Positions 34,640 through 40,217 of a stretch of 40,217 bases of DNA are shown piece after piece. Numbering within the stretch: position 1 is the stretch's first letter; each line of letters starts with the position of its first letter. The DNA is from a virus. Both the position numbers and the translations under genes were made by a program. Location: IMG/VR virus record IMGVR_UViG_3300023174_000329, positions 1 through 40,217 of that record; one strand, given 5' to 3'. The notes beneath the pieces are model-generated. The model was not told the origin of the DNA, did not search any database, and was given only the letters and a program-made list of their open reading frames with translations.

Positions 34640-35959
34640 ATGAGAGACAACGATGCAATTTTATTAGAATCCCTTTATACTACATTGATTTTTGAAGATG
34701 CTCAATCACAAATCAATCAAGCCGCTAATATATTAAAGAAAGCTAATTTTGAAAAGACAAAGGCCGATACGGGAGGAAAGATACCACCAGAAGAATTTGA
34801 ATCTTTTAAGGTAGAGAATCAAAAAAGAGCCGAGGAAATCGTTGGCAGATTAAAATCTATTATAGATAGTGCCGAAAAACCAGCAGACAATCCAAATTTT
34901 GGTGCTGGTTATGAGTTTCTTCCGTCTTTGGCTAAAATTTTTATAGCAATGGGTGGAAATCTTGAGGGTATACAAACAGATTATCATGATTATTCTCGTA
35001 TTTCTACACCAGAAGGAATCAAGGCTCGTAGAAACAAAATCATAAACACTCTTTCTCCTTCTGATTTTAGTTCAACGGTTCATACAATAAAATCGGAAGA
35101 AACCAATCTTAAAAAGTCTGAAGTAGGAGAAGAAGAAATCAAGAAAACTTCCGAGGGAGATTTTTCAAACGATCCTAATAATGTATATGAGGATGAAAAT
35201 GTTATAGTTCTAAAAGGAACAGTTGAAGATTTACACGAATCTGTTAAAAATTGTAGAAAATATGGTCAAGGTTTAAAATATGATCTATGTATTTCGGGTG
35301 AAAATGCTTACTATCATTATATGAATTATAGATTTAATTTTGGTTTAACCACTTATTTCGTATATTTCAAAAATCCAAATAAAAATGCGAAACAAGGATT
35401 TATAATAATTGATTATGTCAACCGTGAAATCGCTGATGAAAACGGAAACATACCCGGTATTGCTTATCAATACAATGATATCGGTACTAGTACTACTAGT
35501 CAAACTGATATACCAGTAAAATCAGAAGAACCTATTATAAAAAGATTTCCAGAATTACAAAAACCATTTTCTGAAGAAGTATTCAAAGATATTCCATTGA
35601 TAGGTGATGAATTGGAAATTAAAGAAAAGGTTTATAAGTCCGACAGCATATTTGATAAAAACATAATAAGCAATCCAAGATTAATTCAGGCATTCATTAT
35701 TATAAATAACGGCAAGATTAAAAAATATGGAGATGGTGTTAAAGCCGAAGATCTTATAAAGATTAAAGAAGCAATGCCGGATCAAAGCGATTCAATTATA
35801 GCAAATATATTAGAACTGGGTGTGCAGCTTGACGAAGAATCCTACAACGAATTAAAACCCCAACAACAAAAGAGATGGGAAGTTATAAGACTTAGAAAGA
35901 TTGAACAGGCTTTTGGATTGAATGCACAAGAAAATCCAGAAGAACCACAAGAAGATTAA
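34640..35959 (+). CDS. Large late protein with N-terminal ILLE leader, 439 aa
   Basis: Begins MRDNDAILLESLY, the third copy of the leader (L-L-E at 8-10). A helical region follows (SQINQAANILKKANFEKTKAD). At about 190-270 lies ENVIVLKGTVEDLHESVKNC, then YGQGLKYDLCISGENAYYHYMNYRF and TTYFVYFKNPNK: a Cys/Tyr-rich domain roughly like the SCHS...YF patch of the 702-aa protein, so the two may share a domain. Acidic Gln/Glu C-terminus. Function unknown; an internal head protein is an inference. It converges with the next gene, with overlapping stop codons. Confidence 0.85.
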   Translation: MRDNDAILLESLYTTLIFEDAQSQINQAANILKKANFEKTKADTGGKIPPEEFESFKVENQKRAEEIVGRLKSIIDSAEKPADNPNFGAGYEFLPSLAKIFIAMGGNLEGIQTDYHDYSRISTPEGIKARRNKIINTLSPSDFSSTVHTIKSEETNLKKSEVGEEEIKKTSEGDFSNDPNNVYEDENVIVLKGTVEDLHESVKNCRKYGQGLKYDLCISGENAYYHYMNYRFNFGLTTYFVYFKNPNKNAKQGFIIIDYVNREIADENGNIPGIAYQYNDIGTSTTSQTDIPVKSEEPIIKRFPELQKPFSEEVFKDIPLIGDELEIKEKVYKSDSIFDKNIISNPRLIQAFIIINNGKIKKYGDGVKAEDLIKIKEAMPDQSDSIIANILELGVQLDEESYNELKPQQQKRWEVIRLRKIEQAFGLNAQENPEEPQED

Positions 35960-36372
35960 AGCATCTTCCATAGTCCATCTAGGTCTGTGTAATAAACTTT
36001 TTTAATATCAAATACCTGTAATAAGTTTAAACAGCTTTCGCAAGGTTTTGAATAGTTTATTTTAAGATTCCGGTCTATCCTAATACATAACATCTCGCAT
36101 TTTTTAAGTGGTATATTGGTTGTATGGATTACTTTTTTAATAACATCAAATTCAGCGCAGATATGTTTCTCGCTTGAATAGTCTTCTCCGGTCTTTCTAC
36201 TGGTTTTAGGATTTCTTAGATTGGTAGGATGGGTTTTTCTTTTGTTTTCACCCACAGATATAAATTTTCCTTTATAACTCAAAAAACAAAAGTGGTTTGA
36301 TCTTTTACCTGAATTTATATCAAACAAAGAATAAGCAAATTCTTCGGCTTTTTTGAATTTCTTTGCTATCAT
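35956..36372 (-). CDS. Cytidine/deoxycytidylate deaminase-like zinc enzyme, 138 aa
   Basis: The zinc and catalytic signature is present: HICAEFDVIKKV (C-A-E, about 69-71) and SKPCESCLNLLQVFDIKKVYYT (P-C-x2-C, about 108-112). This is the cytidine-deaminase fold (zinc-bound Cys3 with catalytic Glu). A hydrolytic deaminase of a nucleoside, nucleotide or base is expected; the substrate is not evident. The N-terminal half (SGKRSNHFCFLSYKGKFISVGENKRK) is variable. An early-type promoter (36412-36385) drives it, although its neighbours are late genes. Its stop overlaps that of the convergent 439-aa gene. Confidence 0.78.
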   Translation of the reverse strand: MIAKKFKKAEEFAYSLFDINSGKRSNHFCFLSYKGKFISVGENKRKTHPTNLRNPKTSRKTGEDYSSEKHICAEFDVIKKVIHTTNIPLKKCEMLCIRIDRNLKINYSKPCESCLNLLQVFDIKKVYYTDLDGLWKML

Positions 36373-36384
36373 AATATAATTAAA

Positions 36385-36412
36385 ATACTATACATCAAAT
36401 AGATTTTGTCAA
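36385..36412 (-). promoter_or_regulatory. Early promoter of the deaminase-like gene
   Basis: Minus strand TTGACA, 16 bp, TAGTAT. Confidence 0.55.
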
Positions 36413-36436
36413 CAAAAAAGAAACATAGTGTGGTAT

Positions 36437-36480
36437 TGTTGCACCATGTTGTAATATTTCATGATGTTATATAAAAAATA
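36437..36480 (+). repeat. Dispersed intergenic element, copy 6
   Basis: TTGCACCATGTTGTAATATTTCATGATGTTATATAAAAAAT-type sequence, the same two-half plan as copies 3-5. It directly precedes the GATAAATA box. Confidence 0.5.
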
Positions 36481-36488
36481 GATAAATA
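36481..36488 (+). promoter_or_regulatory. T4-like late promoter box (GATAAATA)
   Basis: GATAAATA ends 6 nt before the ATG at 36495. Confidence 0.55.
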
Positions 36489-36494
36489 TTTTTA

Positions 36495-37067
36495 ATGTAT
36501 ATTTCGTGTTATGGTGATCCTAGTGTTGATAATGTAGATGATCCGGTAGTTTATATCACCTTAACACCCACACCTAAACCGACTCAAACATTCCAACCCA
36601 CCAGAACCTATACACCAACACCAACTAATACTCCTACAAGAACACCTACACCTACTATAGCTTGTAATGGGGTGACATCACAAAGCGTTAGTGTCAATGA
36701 CTATCATATGTGGGGTGAGTGTCCGGGGGCTGGTTCTCCTTGTCCTTCCGGTACAGGTGTAGCCACTTGCTCTAATTTTAGTGGTTCTGGTACTGTAACA
36801 TCTCAAAACTTTTTAAAGAGTTGTATGACTACAACCCCATATGCTTATGCAAGTGTTTCCTTTGATAATACAGGAACCATAGGTACATTATCAGATAATG
36901 GTTCGGGTCGTCCTGAATGTAGTTTAGGATCGGCTAGTGGAAACGTTCCGGTTACTATTACGGATCTAGGTAATTATATACGTTTAAGTGTGAATTATAC
37001 ATACCAAAATGCTCAACACGGTGGTCCTTATGGTATAGCCGGAAATGTTACATTTTATATAGCTTAA
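36495..37067 (+). CDS. Thr/Pro-rich late protein, 190 aa
   Basis: After MYISCYGDPSVDNVDDPVVYI comes a roughly 35-residue Thr-Pro linker (TPTPKPTQTFQPTRTYTPTP...TPTRTPTPT), then a globular Ser/Gly/Cys-rich C-terminal domain (about 57-190) ending VNYTYQNAQHGGPYGIAGNVTFYIA, beta-rich by eye. Such linkers and beta domains are common in virion decoration and fibre proteins. It pairs with the next gene, which carries the linker at its other end. A late box lies 6 nt before the ATG. No signal peptide. Confidence 0.78.
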   Translation: MYISCYGDPSVDNVDDPVVYITLTPTPKPTQTFQPTRTYTPTPTNTPTRTPTPTIACNGVTSQSVSVNDYHMWGECPGAGSPCPSGTGVATCSNFSGSGTVTSQNFLKSCMTTTPYAYASVSFDNTGTIGTLSDNGSGRPECSLGSASGNVPVTITDLGNYIRLSVNYTYQNAQHGGPYGIAGNVTFYIA

Positions 37068-37070
37068 ATA

Positions 37071-37078
37071 GATAATTA
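37071..37078 (+). promoter_or_regulatory. Late promoter box (GATAATTA)
   Basis: GATAATTA ends 6 nt before the ATG at 37085. It resembles the box before the gene at 189. Confidence 0.4.
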
Positions 37079-37084
37079 TTTAGT

Positions 37085-37585
37085 ATGACATATAATTTTC
37101 CAGATCATTACAGTGGAGATACTTTTAAGGGTATTAGTTCTATAACCTTGTTAGAAAATGGAACGCCCTTAAACTTAACAAATTGTGGTGTTTATGCTCA
37201 ATTTAGATCTATAACAAATTTGGCTAATCCGGTTGTTTTTGAATTTTCATCTGATCTTCAAAATGTAATTATAATTTCTCCTAGTTTGGGTATGATAACA
37301 ATACCTGAACAAATAATGGATATTCCGGCTGGTGATTATGATTATGATCTTCAGGTTATTTTTCCTAATGGTTATATAAAAACATATTTAAAAGGAAGAA
37401 TTAAAATTTTACCCCAATTAACCAGAATTAAAAATATAGGTAGGCCGTATAATTCTTTGACTCCTACTTCTACACCTTATCCTATATCAACGCCTACTCC
37501 TACTCCTACACCAAATCCTAGCGCAACCAGTACGATCACACCAACTCCTACACCAACCTCTGCATATAACGGATATTCTTGCTAA
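37085..37585 (+). CDS. Ig-like baseplate/tail-type domain with Thr/Pro tail, 166 aa
   Basis: Residues 1-120 (DHYSGDTFKGISSITLLENGTPLNLTNCGVYAQFRS, ...VIIISPSLGMITIPEQIMDIPAGDYDYDLQVIFPNGYIKTYLKGRIKI) follow the pattern of the N-terminal Ig-like domain of phage BppU/receptor-binding proteins: GDTF, a loop, Y.Q.R, then IPAG.Y.YD.QV...G...T...G. The C-terminus is a TPTPTPTPNPSATSTITPTP tail ending in Cys. A virion surface protein is likely. A late box lies 6 nt before the ATG. The stop overlaps that of the opposite gene at 37582. Confidence 0.78.
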   Translation: MTYNFPDHYSGDTFKGISSITLLENGTPLNLTNCGVYAQFRSITNLANPVVFEFSSDLQNVIIISPSLGMITIPEQIMDIPAGDYDYDLQVIFPNGYIKTYLKGRIKILPQLTRIKNIGRPYNSLTPTSTPYPISTPTPTPTPNPSATSTITPTPTPTSAYNGYSC

Positions 37586-37980
37586 AAAGAATCATCCCAA
37601 CAAAAAATAACATTATCAAAATTTTCCAGACTTTTTACAAGATTATGTCTTATTAATTTTTGCCATATACGATATTTATTAGCTAGTCCTCCACCTAACT
37701 GAGATATGTAAAACTTTTTATCTGGTCTTTTTTGTATAATAATTTTAAGTTTTTCAAGTTCTTCAAAAAAAACCGGAGAATATTCTTCTGGCTTATAAAA
37801 TGAATTATCTTTATTATCAGGATATTTTTTTGTTATAAATCCTATTGCGTGTGGATGATACCTTAAAATTGCAGCACCACCCATACCTTCTCTTATTAGA
37901 TTATCACCAAAAATAAAATAAGAATCTGGATTATCGTCTAAAAATTCTTGGGTTATTATAATGTTTTTATATATAGCCAT
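37582..37980 (-). CDS. Macro-domain-like phage protein, 132 aa
   Basis: SYFIFGDNLIREGMGGAAILRYHPHAIGFITKKYP is the core of a small phage/bacterial family (FGDN..R.G.GG.A..R..PNAIG..TK..P) that I link to the macro-domain fold, which binds or hydrolyses ADP-ribose derivatives. KKFYISQLGGGLANKYRIW supplies the second Gly-rich loop. The link to ADP-ribose is by resemblance only. AATAAGTT (37994-37987) lies 6 nt before the ATG, the spacing seen for late boxes, so it may be late-expressed. Its stop overlaps that of the convergent gene. Confidence 0.7.
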   Translation of the reverse strand: MAIYKNIIITQEFLDDNPDSYFIFGDNLIREGMGGAAILRYHPHAIGFITKKYPDNKDNSFYKPEEYSPVFFEELEKLKIIIQKRPDKKFYISQLGGGLANKYRIWQKLIRHNLVKSLENFDNVIFCWDDSF

Positions 37981-37986
37981 TATAAA

Positions 37987-37994
37987 AACTTATT
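37987..37994 (-). promoter_or_regulatory. Possible late promoter box (AATAAGTT)
   Basis: Read on the minus strand, it ends 6 nt before the ATG at 37980. Confidence 0.4.
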
Positions 37995-38220
37995 CTTCAG
38001 ATTCGGTAAATTTAGATCTATTATTTTTTTCCTGTCTTTTTTGTTTTCTTTGTTTCTTTTGATCTTCCGAAAGAATACCTAAAACATCTTCTCTCCATGT
38101 TCGGTTTGCTTCTTTATTTGAAATAGGAGGTTGTCCCTTTTCTGATTTTTTCTTTAATGCTTGTCTAATTTCCGCCATCATTGGAGATGATTTTAGTGAT
38201 GTCCATGTTGCTGTTATCAT
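37990..38220 (-). CDS. Small highly charged protein, 76 aa
   Basis: MITATWTSLKSSPMMAEIRQALKKKSEKGQPPISNKEANRTWREDVLGIL, then a Lys/Arg/Gln-rich tail (EDQKKQRKQKRQEKNNRSK). Predicted helical and basic. Not recognised. First gene behind an early-type promoter (38254-38227). Confidence 0.65.
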   Translation of the reverse strand: MITATWTSLKSSPMMAEIRQALKKKSEKGQPPISNKEANRTWREDVLGILSEDQKKQRKQKRQEKNNRSKFTESEE

Positions 38221-38226
38221 ATTATT

Positions 38227-38254
38227 ATATTAATCTAAAAAATGTATTTGTCAA
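38227..38254 (-). promoter_or_regulatory. Early promoter (gene at 38220)
   Basis: Minus strand TTGACA, 16 bp, TAATAT. Confidence 0.5.
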
Positions 38255-38260
38255 TGTTTT

Positions 38261-38803
38261 TTACCAACCGCCTGTATAAATTCCATCGTTATTAAGTTGT
38301 TTCCATTCTTTAACTGGCTGTAATAAATCTATTCTCAATCGATCTGAAGCAAAACGAAGGATTCTTAGGTTAGGCCATGCCATCGGACGAATCTTAATAA
38401 TTTCATCCAATGCTTCTTGTGGGGGTTTACCTTGCATTACCCAAGCTATAATGCCTATTGCTGTGGATCTAGAAACGCCAGCAAAACAATTAACACCAAG
38501 ATTATGCTCTTTATTAGATTCCACAATTGGTTGTAAAAAAGAAATAATATTATTGACATGCTGTTCTTTTGGCCCTAGTTCTTCTATGTGTCTTTGTATG
38601 TATACGTCATTATCTTCATCAGACCAATCATAAAAATATTGTGCAAAATGTGGAATTTGTTTTTGAAAAAAATTTTTTTTCATCATTCGAATTTTTTTTT
38701 GATCTGCTTCATCCACAGCAGAAATCCAAACGGTTTGAATACAATCTTTAAAAGAAGTAGAAACCGCAGTAGAAAGGTCGGTAATTATAACACTTTTAAT
38801 CAT
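38261..38803 (-). CDS. Tyrosine/dual-specificity phosphatase, 180 aa
   Basis: The catalytic P-loop VNCFAGVSRSTAIGIIAW (about 106-123) fits C-x5-R with Cys nucleophile and Arg. An upstream acidic segment (YDWSDEDNDVYIQRH) could supply the general acid. C-terminal PPQEALDEIIKIRPMAWPNLRILRF is the usual closing helix region of this family. Such an enzyme removes phosphate from Tyr (or Ser/Thr) of proteins, or from other substrates. The target, host or phage, is unknown. The start overlaps the upstream stop by one base (TAATG). Confidence 0.85.
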   Translation of the reverse strand: MIKSVIITDLSTAVSTSFKDCIQTVWISAVDEADQKKIRMMKKNFFQKQIPHFAQYFYDWSDEDNDVYIQRHIEELGPKEQHVNNIISFLQPIVESNKEHNLGVNCFAGVSRSTAIGIIAWVMQGKPPQEALDEIIKIRPMAWPNLRILRFASDRLRIDLLQPVKEWKQLNNDGIYTGGW

Positions 38804-39003
38804 TAAAATCTATTCAAAAACTGATTTAAATCCCAACTATAAACACCATGCTCACCATTTTCTAAAACGGGACAAGTTTTACCTCTCATAAAATTATCCC
38901 AATCATTATGGAGGCTGCTTGGTAAATTAAAAAGAATTTCACTTTCTTTGATATGACCAGCATTCAAAGAAATTTTTTCCAAATTTTGAATCCAATTATT
39001 CAT
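38803..39003 (-). CDS. Small protein, 66 aa
   Basis: MNNWIQNLEKISLNAGHIKESEILFNLPSSLHNDWDNFMRGKTCPVLENGEHGVYSWDLNQFLNRF. Not recognised. It overlaps neighbours on both sides (ATGA at 39000-39003, TAATG at 38803), which supports co-translation with the phosphatase. Confidence 0.68.
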   Translation of the reverse strand: MNNWIQNLEKISLNAGHIKESEILFNLPSSLHNDWDNFMRGKTCPVLENGEHGVYSWDLNQFLNRF

Positions 39004-39695
39004 TTGATTAAAAATAAAGCTCTTTGAGTTTCTTGGATTACTTCTTTATAACTTGAAATAATATTATTTAAATGATCCTTATCAACGACTATAGGTTTAC
39101 CGTGATTAGTAACAATTATTTTTTTACAGTTTTCAATAAAATTGTCGTTAACTATATAACCATATCCATCCATTTCCCATTCATGATGTAAAATTTTAAA
39201 CTTAGAAATAATTTTACCGAAATCTTTTTCTATTTTTTTTTCCTGTGGACAAATATATTCCGATACGATATTTTCATGACCCGGATACGGTGGAATTTCA
39301 TCGTTTTGATTAAAACTCGCCCAATCTTTCATAGTAGTCCAATCAAAATTATCATAAGAACCAATTATATCAGGATAAGGTGGCATGTATTCAGCTAGAT
39401 CGGGAGGAAGATCAATAGAATCTACATAATTAAGATTTTGAATATTATCATCTGCAATAGAACTTAAATTTACGGTGATAGTATCTAAAGGATTATTCTG
39501 CAATTCAGAAGAATCCCAAAAATGACCATTGGAAGTTTCTAACCCAAATTTTTTTATAAACTCCTGATCTATAAACTCCTGATCTGAATGACTAAACAGA
39601 TAATCGAGTTTTTTAGTTTCTTTTAATTTATTTTTAGCCTTAAGAAGTTTAAATTCTAATTCTAATTCTTCTACTCTTTGTTCAAGATATTTCAT
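39000..39695 (-). CDS. Unknown protein with N-terminal coiled coil, 231 aa
   Basis: Residues 1-30 (MKYLEQRVEELELEFKLLKAKNKLKETKK) form a clear heptad pattern. The middle has Pro/Tyr-rich loops (PPDLAEYMPPYPDIIG and IPPYPGHENIVSEYICP). The end is alpha/beta (IIVTNHGKPIVVDKDHLNN). It contains a short internal repeat (DQEFIDQEFI, from a 15-bp duplication near 39565). Function unknown. The start overlaps the upstream 50-aa gene by 14 bp and has GGAG 9 nt before the ATG, one of few Shine-Dalgarno-like sites here. Confidence 0.7.
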   Translation of the reverse strand: MKYLEQRVEELELEFKLLKAKNKLKETKKLDYLFSHSDQEFIDQEFIKKFGLETSNGHFWDSSELQNNPLDTITVNLSSIADDNIQNLNYVDSIDLPPDLAEYMPPYPDIIGSYDNFDWTTMKDWASFNQNDEIPPYPGHENIVSEYICPQEKKIEKDFGKIISKFKILHHEWEMDGYGYIVNDNFIENCKKIIVTNHGKPIVVDKDHLNNIISSYKEVIQETQRALFLIK

Positions 39696-39834
39696 ATGAG
39701 TCTCCTATATTATAACGTATCCAAGTATTTTTATCAACTAAAATTTCGGTTAAACCTTCAGATTCATCTTCAACGTAAAATGAATATCTTTTAAAAAACC
39801 AAAATCCCCAAACATCTTTGTAATATATTGTCAT
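39682..39834 (-). CDS. Small protein, 50 aa
   Basis: MTIYYKDVWGFWFFKRYSFYVEDESEGLTEILVDKNTWIRYNIGDSYEIS. It starts on the TGA of the AbrB-like gene (ATGA) and runs 14 bp into the next gene, so the frame is tied to both neighbours. Aromatic-rich beta protein, not recognised. Confidence 0.65.
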   Translation of the reverse strand: MTIYYKDVWGFWFFKRYSFYVEDESEGLTEILVDKNTWIRYNIGDSYEIS

Positions 39835-40106
39835 TTGTATTGTTCTAAACCTTTCTCTAAAAGATCTGAAATAACCTGATTAACCGAAATATCTTTATCA
39901 CAAGATTCTTGAATAAGAAATTCTATTAGTTCTCTGTCAAGCTCAGATAAATTAATGTCAACCGTAGAAAACTTTTCAAGTAAAATTCCTCCATCAGTTT
40001 CTTTAATAGAGAACTTATCTCCTTGTTTAATGTTAAGTTGAGCTAGTTCATCTTCTGTGAATTTAACACAGACATCTCCTGTTGGTTCTACTGTTTTTTT
40101 GATCAT
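39831..40106 (-). CDS. AbrB/MazE-like DNA-binding protein with C-terminal helical part, 91 aa
   Basis: CVKFTEDELAQLNIKQGDKFSIKETDGGILLEKF (about 13-46) fits the swapped-hairpin AbrB fold (L..L.I..GD.f.I....gGi.Le). The C-terminal INLSELDRELIEFLIQESCDKDISVNQVISDLLEKGLEQ looks like a helix-turn-helix or RHH-type dimer module. A transcription regulator or antitoxin-like protein is likely; no toxin gene is evident next to it. The start overlaps the upstream gene's TGA by 3 bp. Confidence 0.72.
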   Translation of the reverse strand: MIKKTVEPTGDVCVKFTEDELAQLNIKQGDKFSIKETDGGILLEKFSTVDINLSELDRELIEFLIQESCDKDISVNQVISDLLEKGLEQYK

Positions 40107-40217
40107 ATTAATTTTTCTAGTAAATCTTTTTCGTTACAAATAAGGTTGCAATCAGTCCAATCTCTACTTTGAACACTATCTTCGTATTTGTCATCTAAGA
40201 CAGTATACATTGTCTTT
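40103..40217 (-). CDS. Small protein, possibly cut by window edge
   Basis: A minus frame open to the window end reads MYTVLDDKYEDSVQSRDWTD, then CNLICNEKDLLEKLI and TGA, overlapping the AbrB-like ATG (ATGA). An ATG at 40210 would give a 35-aa protein, but the frame continues to the edge, so the true start may lie outside. Not recognised. Confidence 0.55.
   Translation of the reverse strand, partial: KTMYTVLDDKYEDSVQSRDWTDCNLICNEKDLLEKLI

Noticed and set aside
39831-40106. Complete toxin-antitoxin pair
   Set aside because: The AbrB/MazE-like protein resembles an antitoxin, but neither neighbour (35+ aa and 50 aa) shows toxin motifs.
1-40217. Prophage or plasmid
   Set aside because: No integrase, repressor/cro region, attachment sites or partition genes are seen. 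T4-like late boxes, rII genes and gene density fit a lytic phage, though only part of the genome is visible.

Overview
The window looks like part of the genome of a large, AT-rich tailed phage with T4-like traits. I see a rIIA-rIIB pair, T4-type late promoter boxes (TATAAATA and variants), free-standing HNH endonucleases, a tRNA cluster and many tiny early genes of families typical of phages and plasmids (DUF932, GP88-like, DUF6915-like, DUF6878-like, Api92-like). There is no integrase, rRNA or cellular housekeeping operon. The host cannot be fixed. Early promoters are near-perfect sigma70 type (TTGACA, 16-17 bp, TATAAT). Shine-Dalgarno sequences are almost absent. The LysM protein, with its TM segment, resembles Verrucomicrobiota proteins; this is only a weak hint.

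Layout. (1) Bases 1-8.1 kb are AT-rich late genes: a 702-aa protein with an N-terminal MR....ILLENLY leader, a PD-(D/E)XK-like nuclease, two tandem HNH endonucleases, and the first members of a protein family with conserved first and last residues. (2) Bases 8.1-8.87 kb are a gene-free, promoter- and repeat-rich gap. (3) Bases 8.87-32.3 kb are one almost unbroken minus-strand early block. It starts (3' end) with a UvrD-like helicase, a zinc-ribbon protein, DUF932 and GP88-like genes, each behind strong promoters. It continues through about 35 very small, often acidic, lipoprotein or membrane genes in ATGA-coupled runs. It also holds a tRNA cluster (Arg-UCU, Met/Ile-CAU, Leu-UAA split by a group I intron, Met/Ile-CAU), a LysM protein and rIIB-rIIA. 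(4) Bases 32.6-36 kb are late plus-strand genes again: three more terminally tagged proteins and a second large ILLE-leader protein. (5) Bases 36-40.2 kb mix a deaminase-like gene, two Thr/Pro-rich structural-type proteins, a macro-like protein, a tyrosine/dual-specificity phosphatase and an AbrB-like protein.

How it works together (inference). Early minus-strand transcription starts from many sigma70-type promoters with unusual C/A-rich leaders and makes host-takeover, rII and tRNA functions. Late genes on both flanks use T4-like boxes whose end lies a nearly constant 4-9 (mostly 6) nt before the ATG, which predicts leaderless late mRNAs.

The most unusual content is two portable protein tags on late gene products. 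One is a 10-residue N-terminal leader ending in L-L-E, like a T4 capsid-targeting sequence with a prohead-protease site. The other is a paired N-terminal (M.LN.LD..II.K) and C-terminal (ESFSFKSYF.R) signature carried by seven proteins whose cores differ, including at least one with a different fold.
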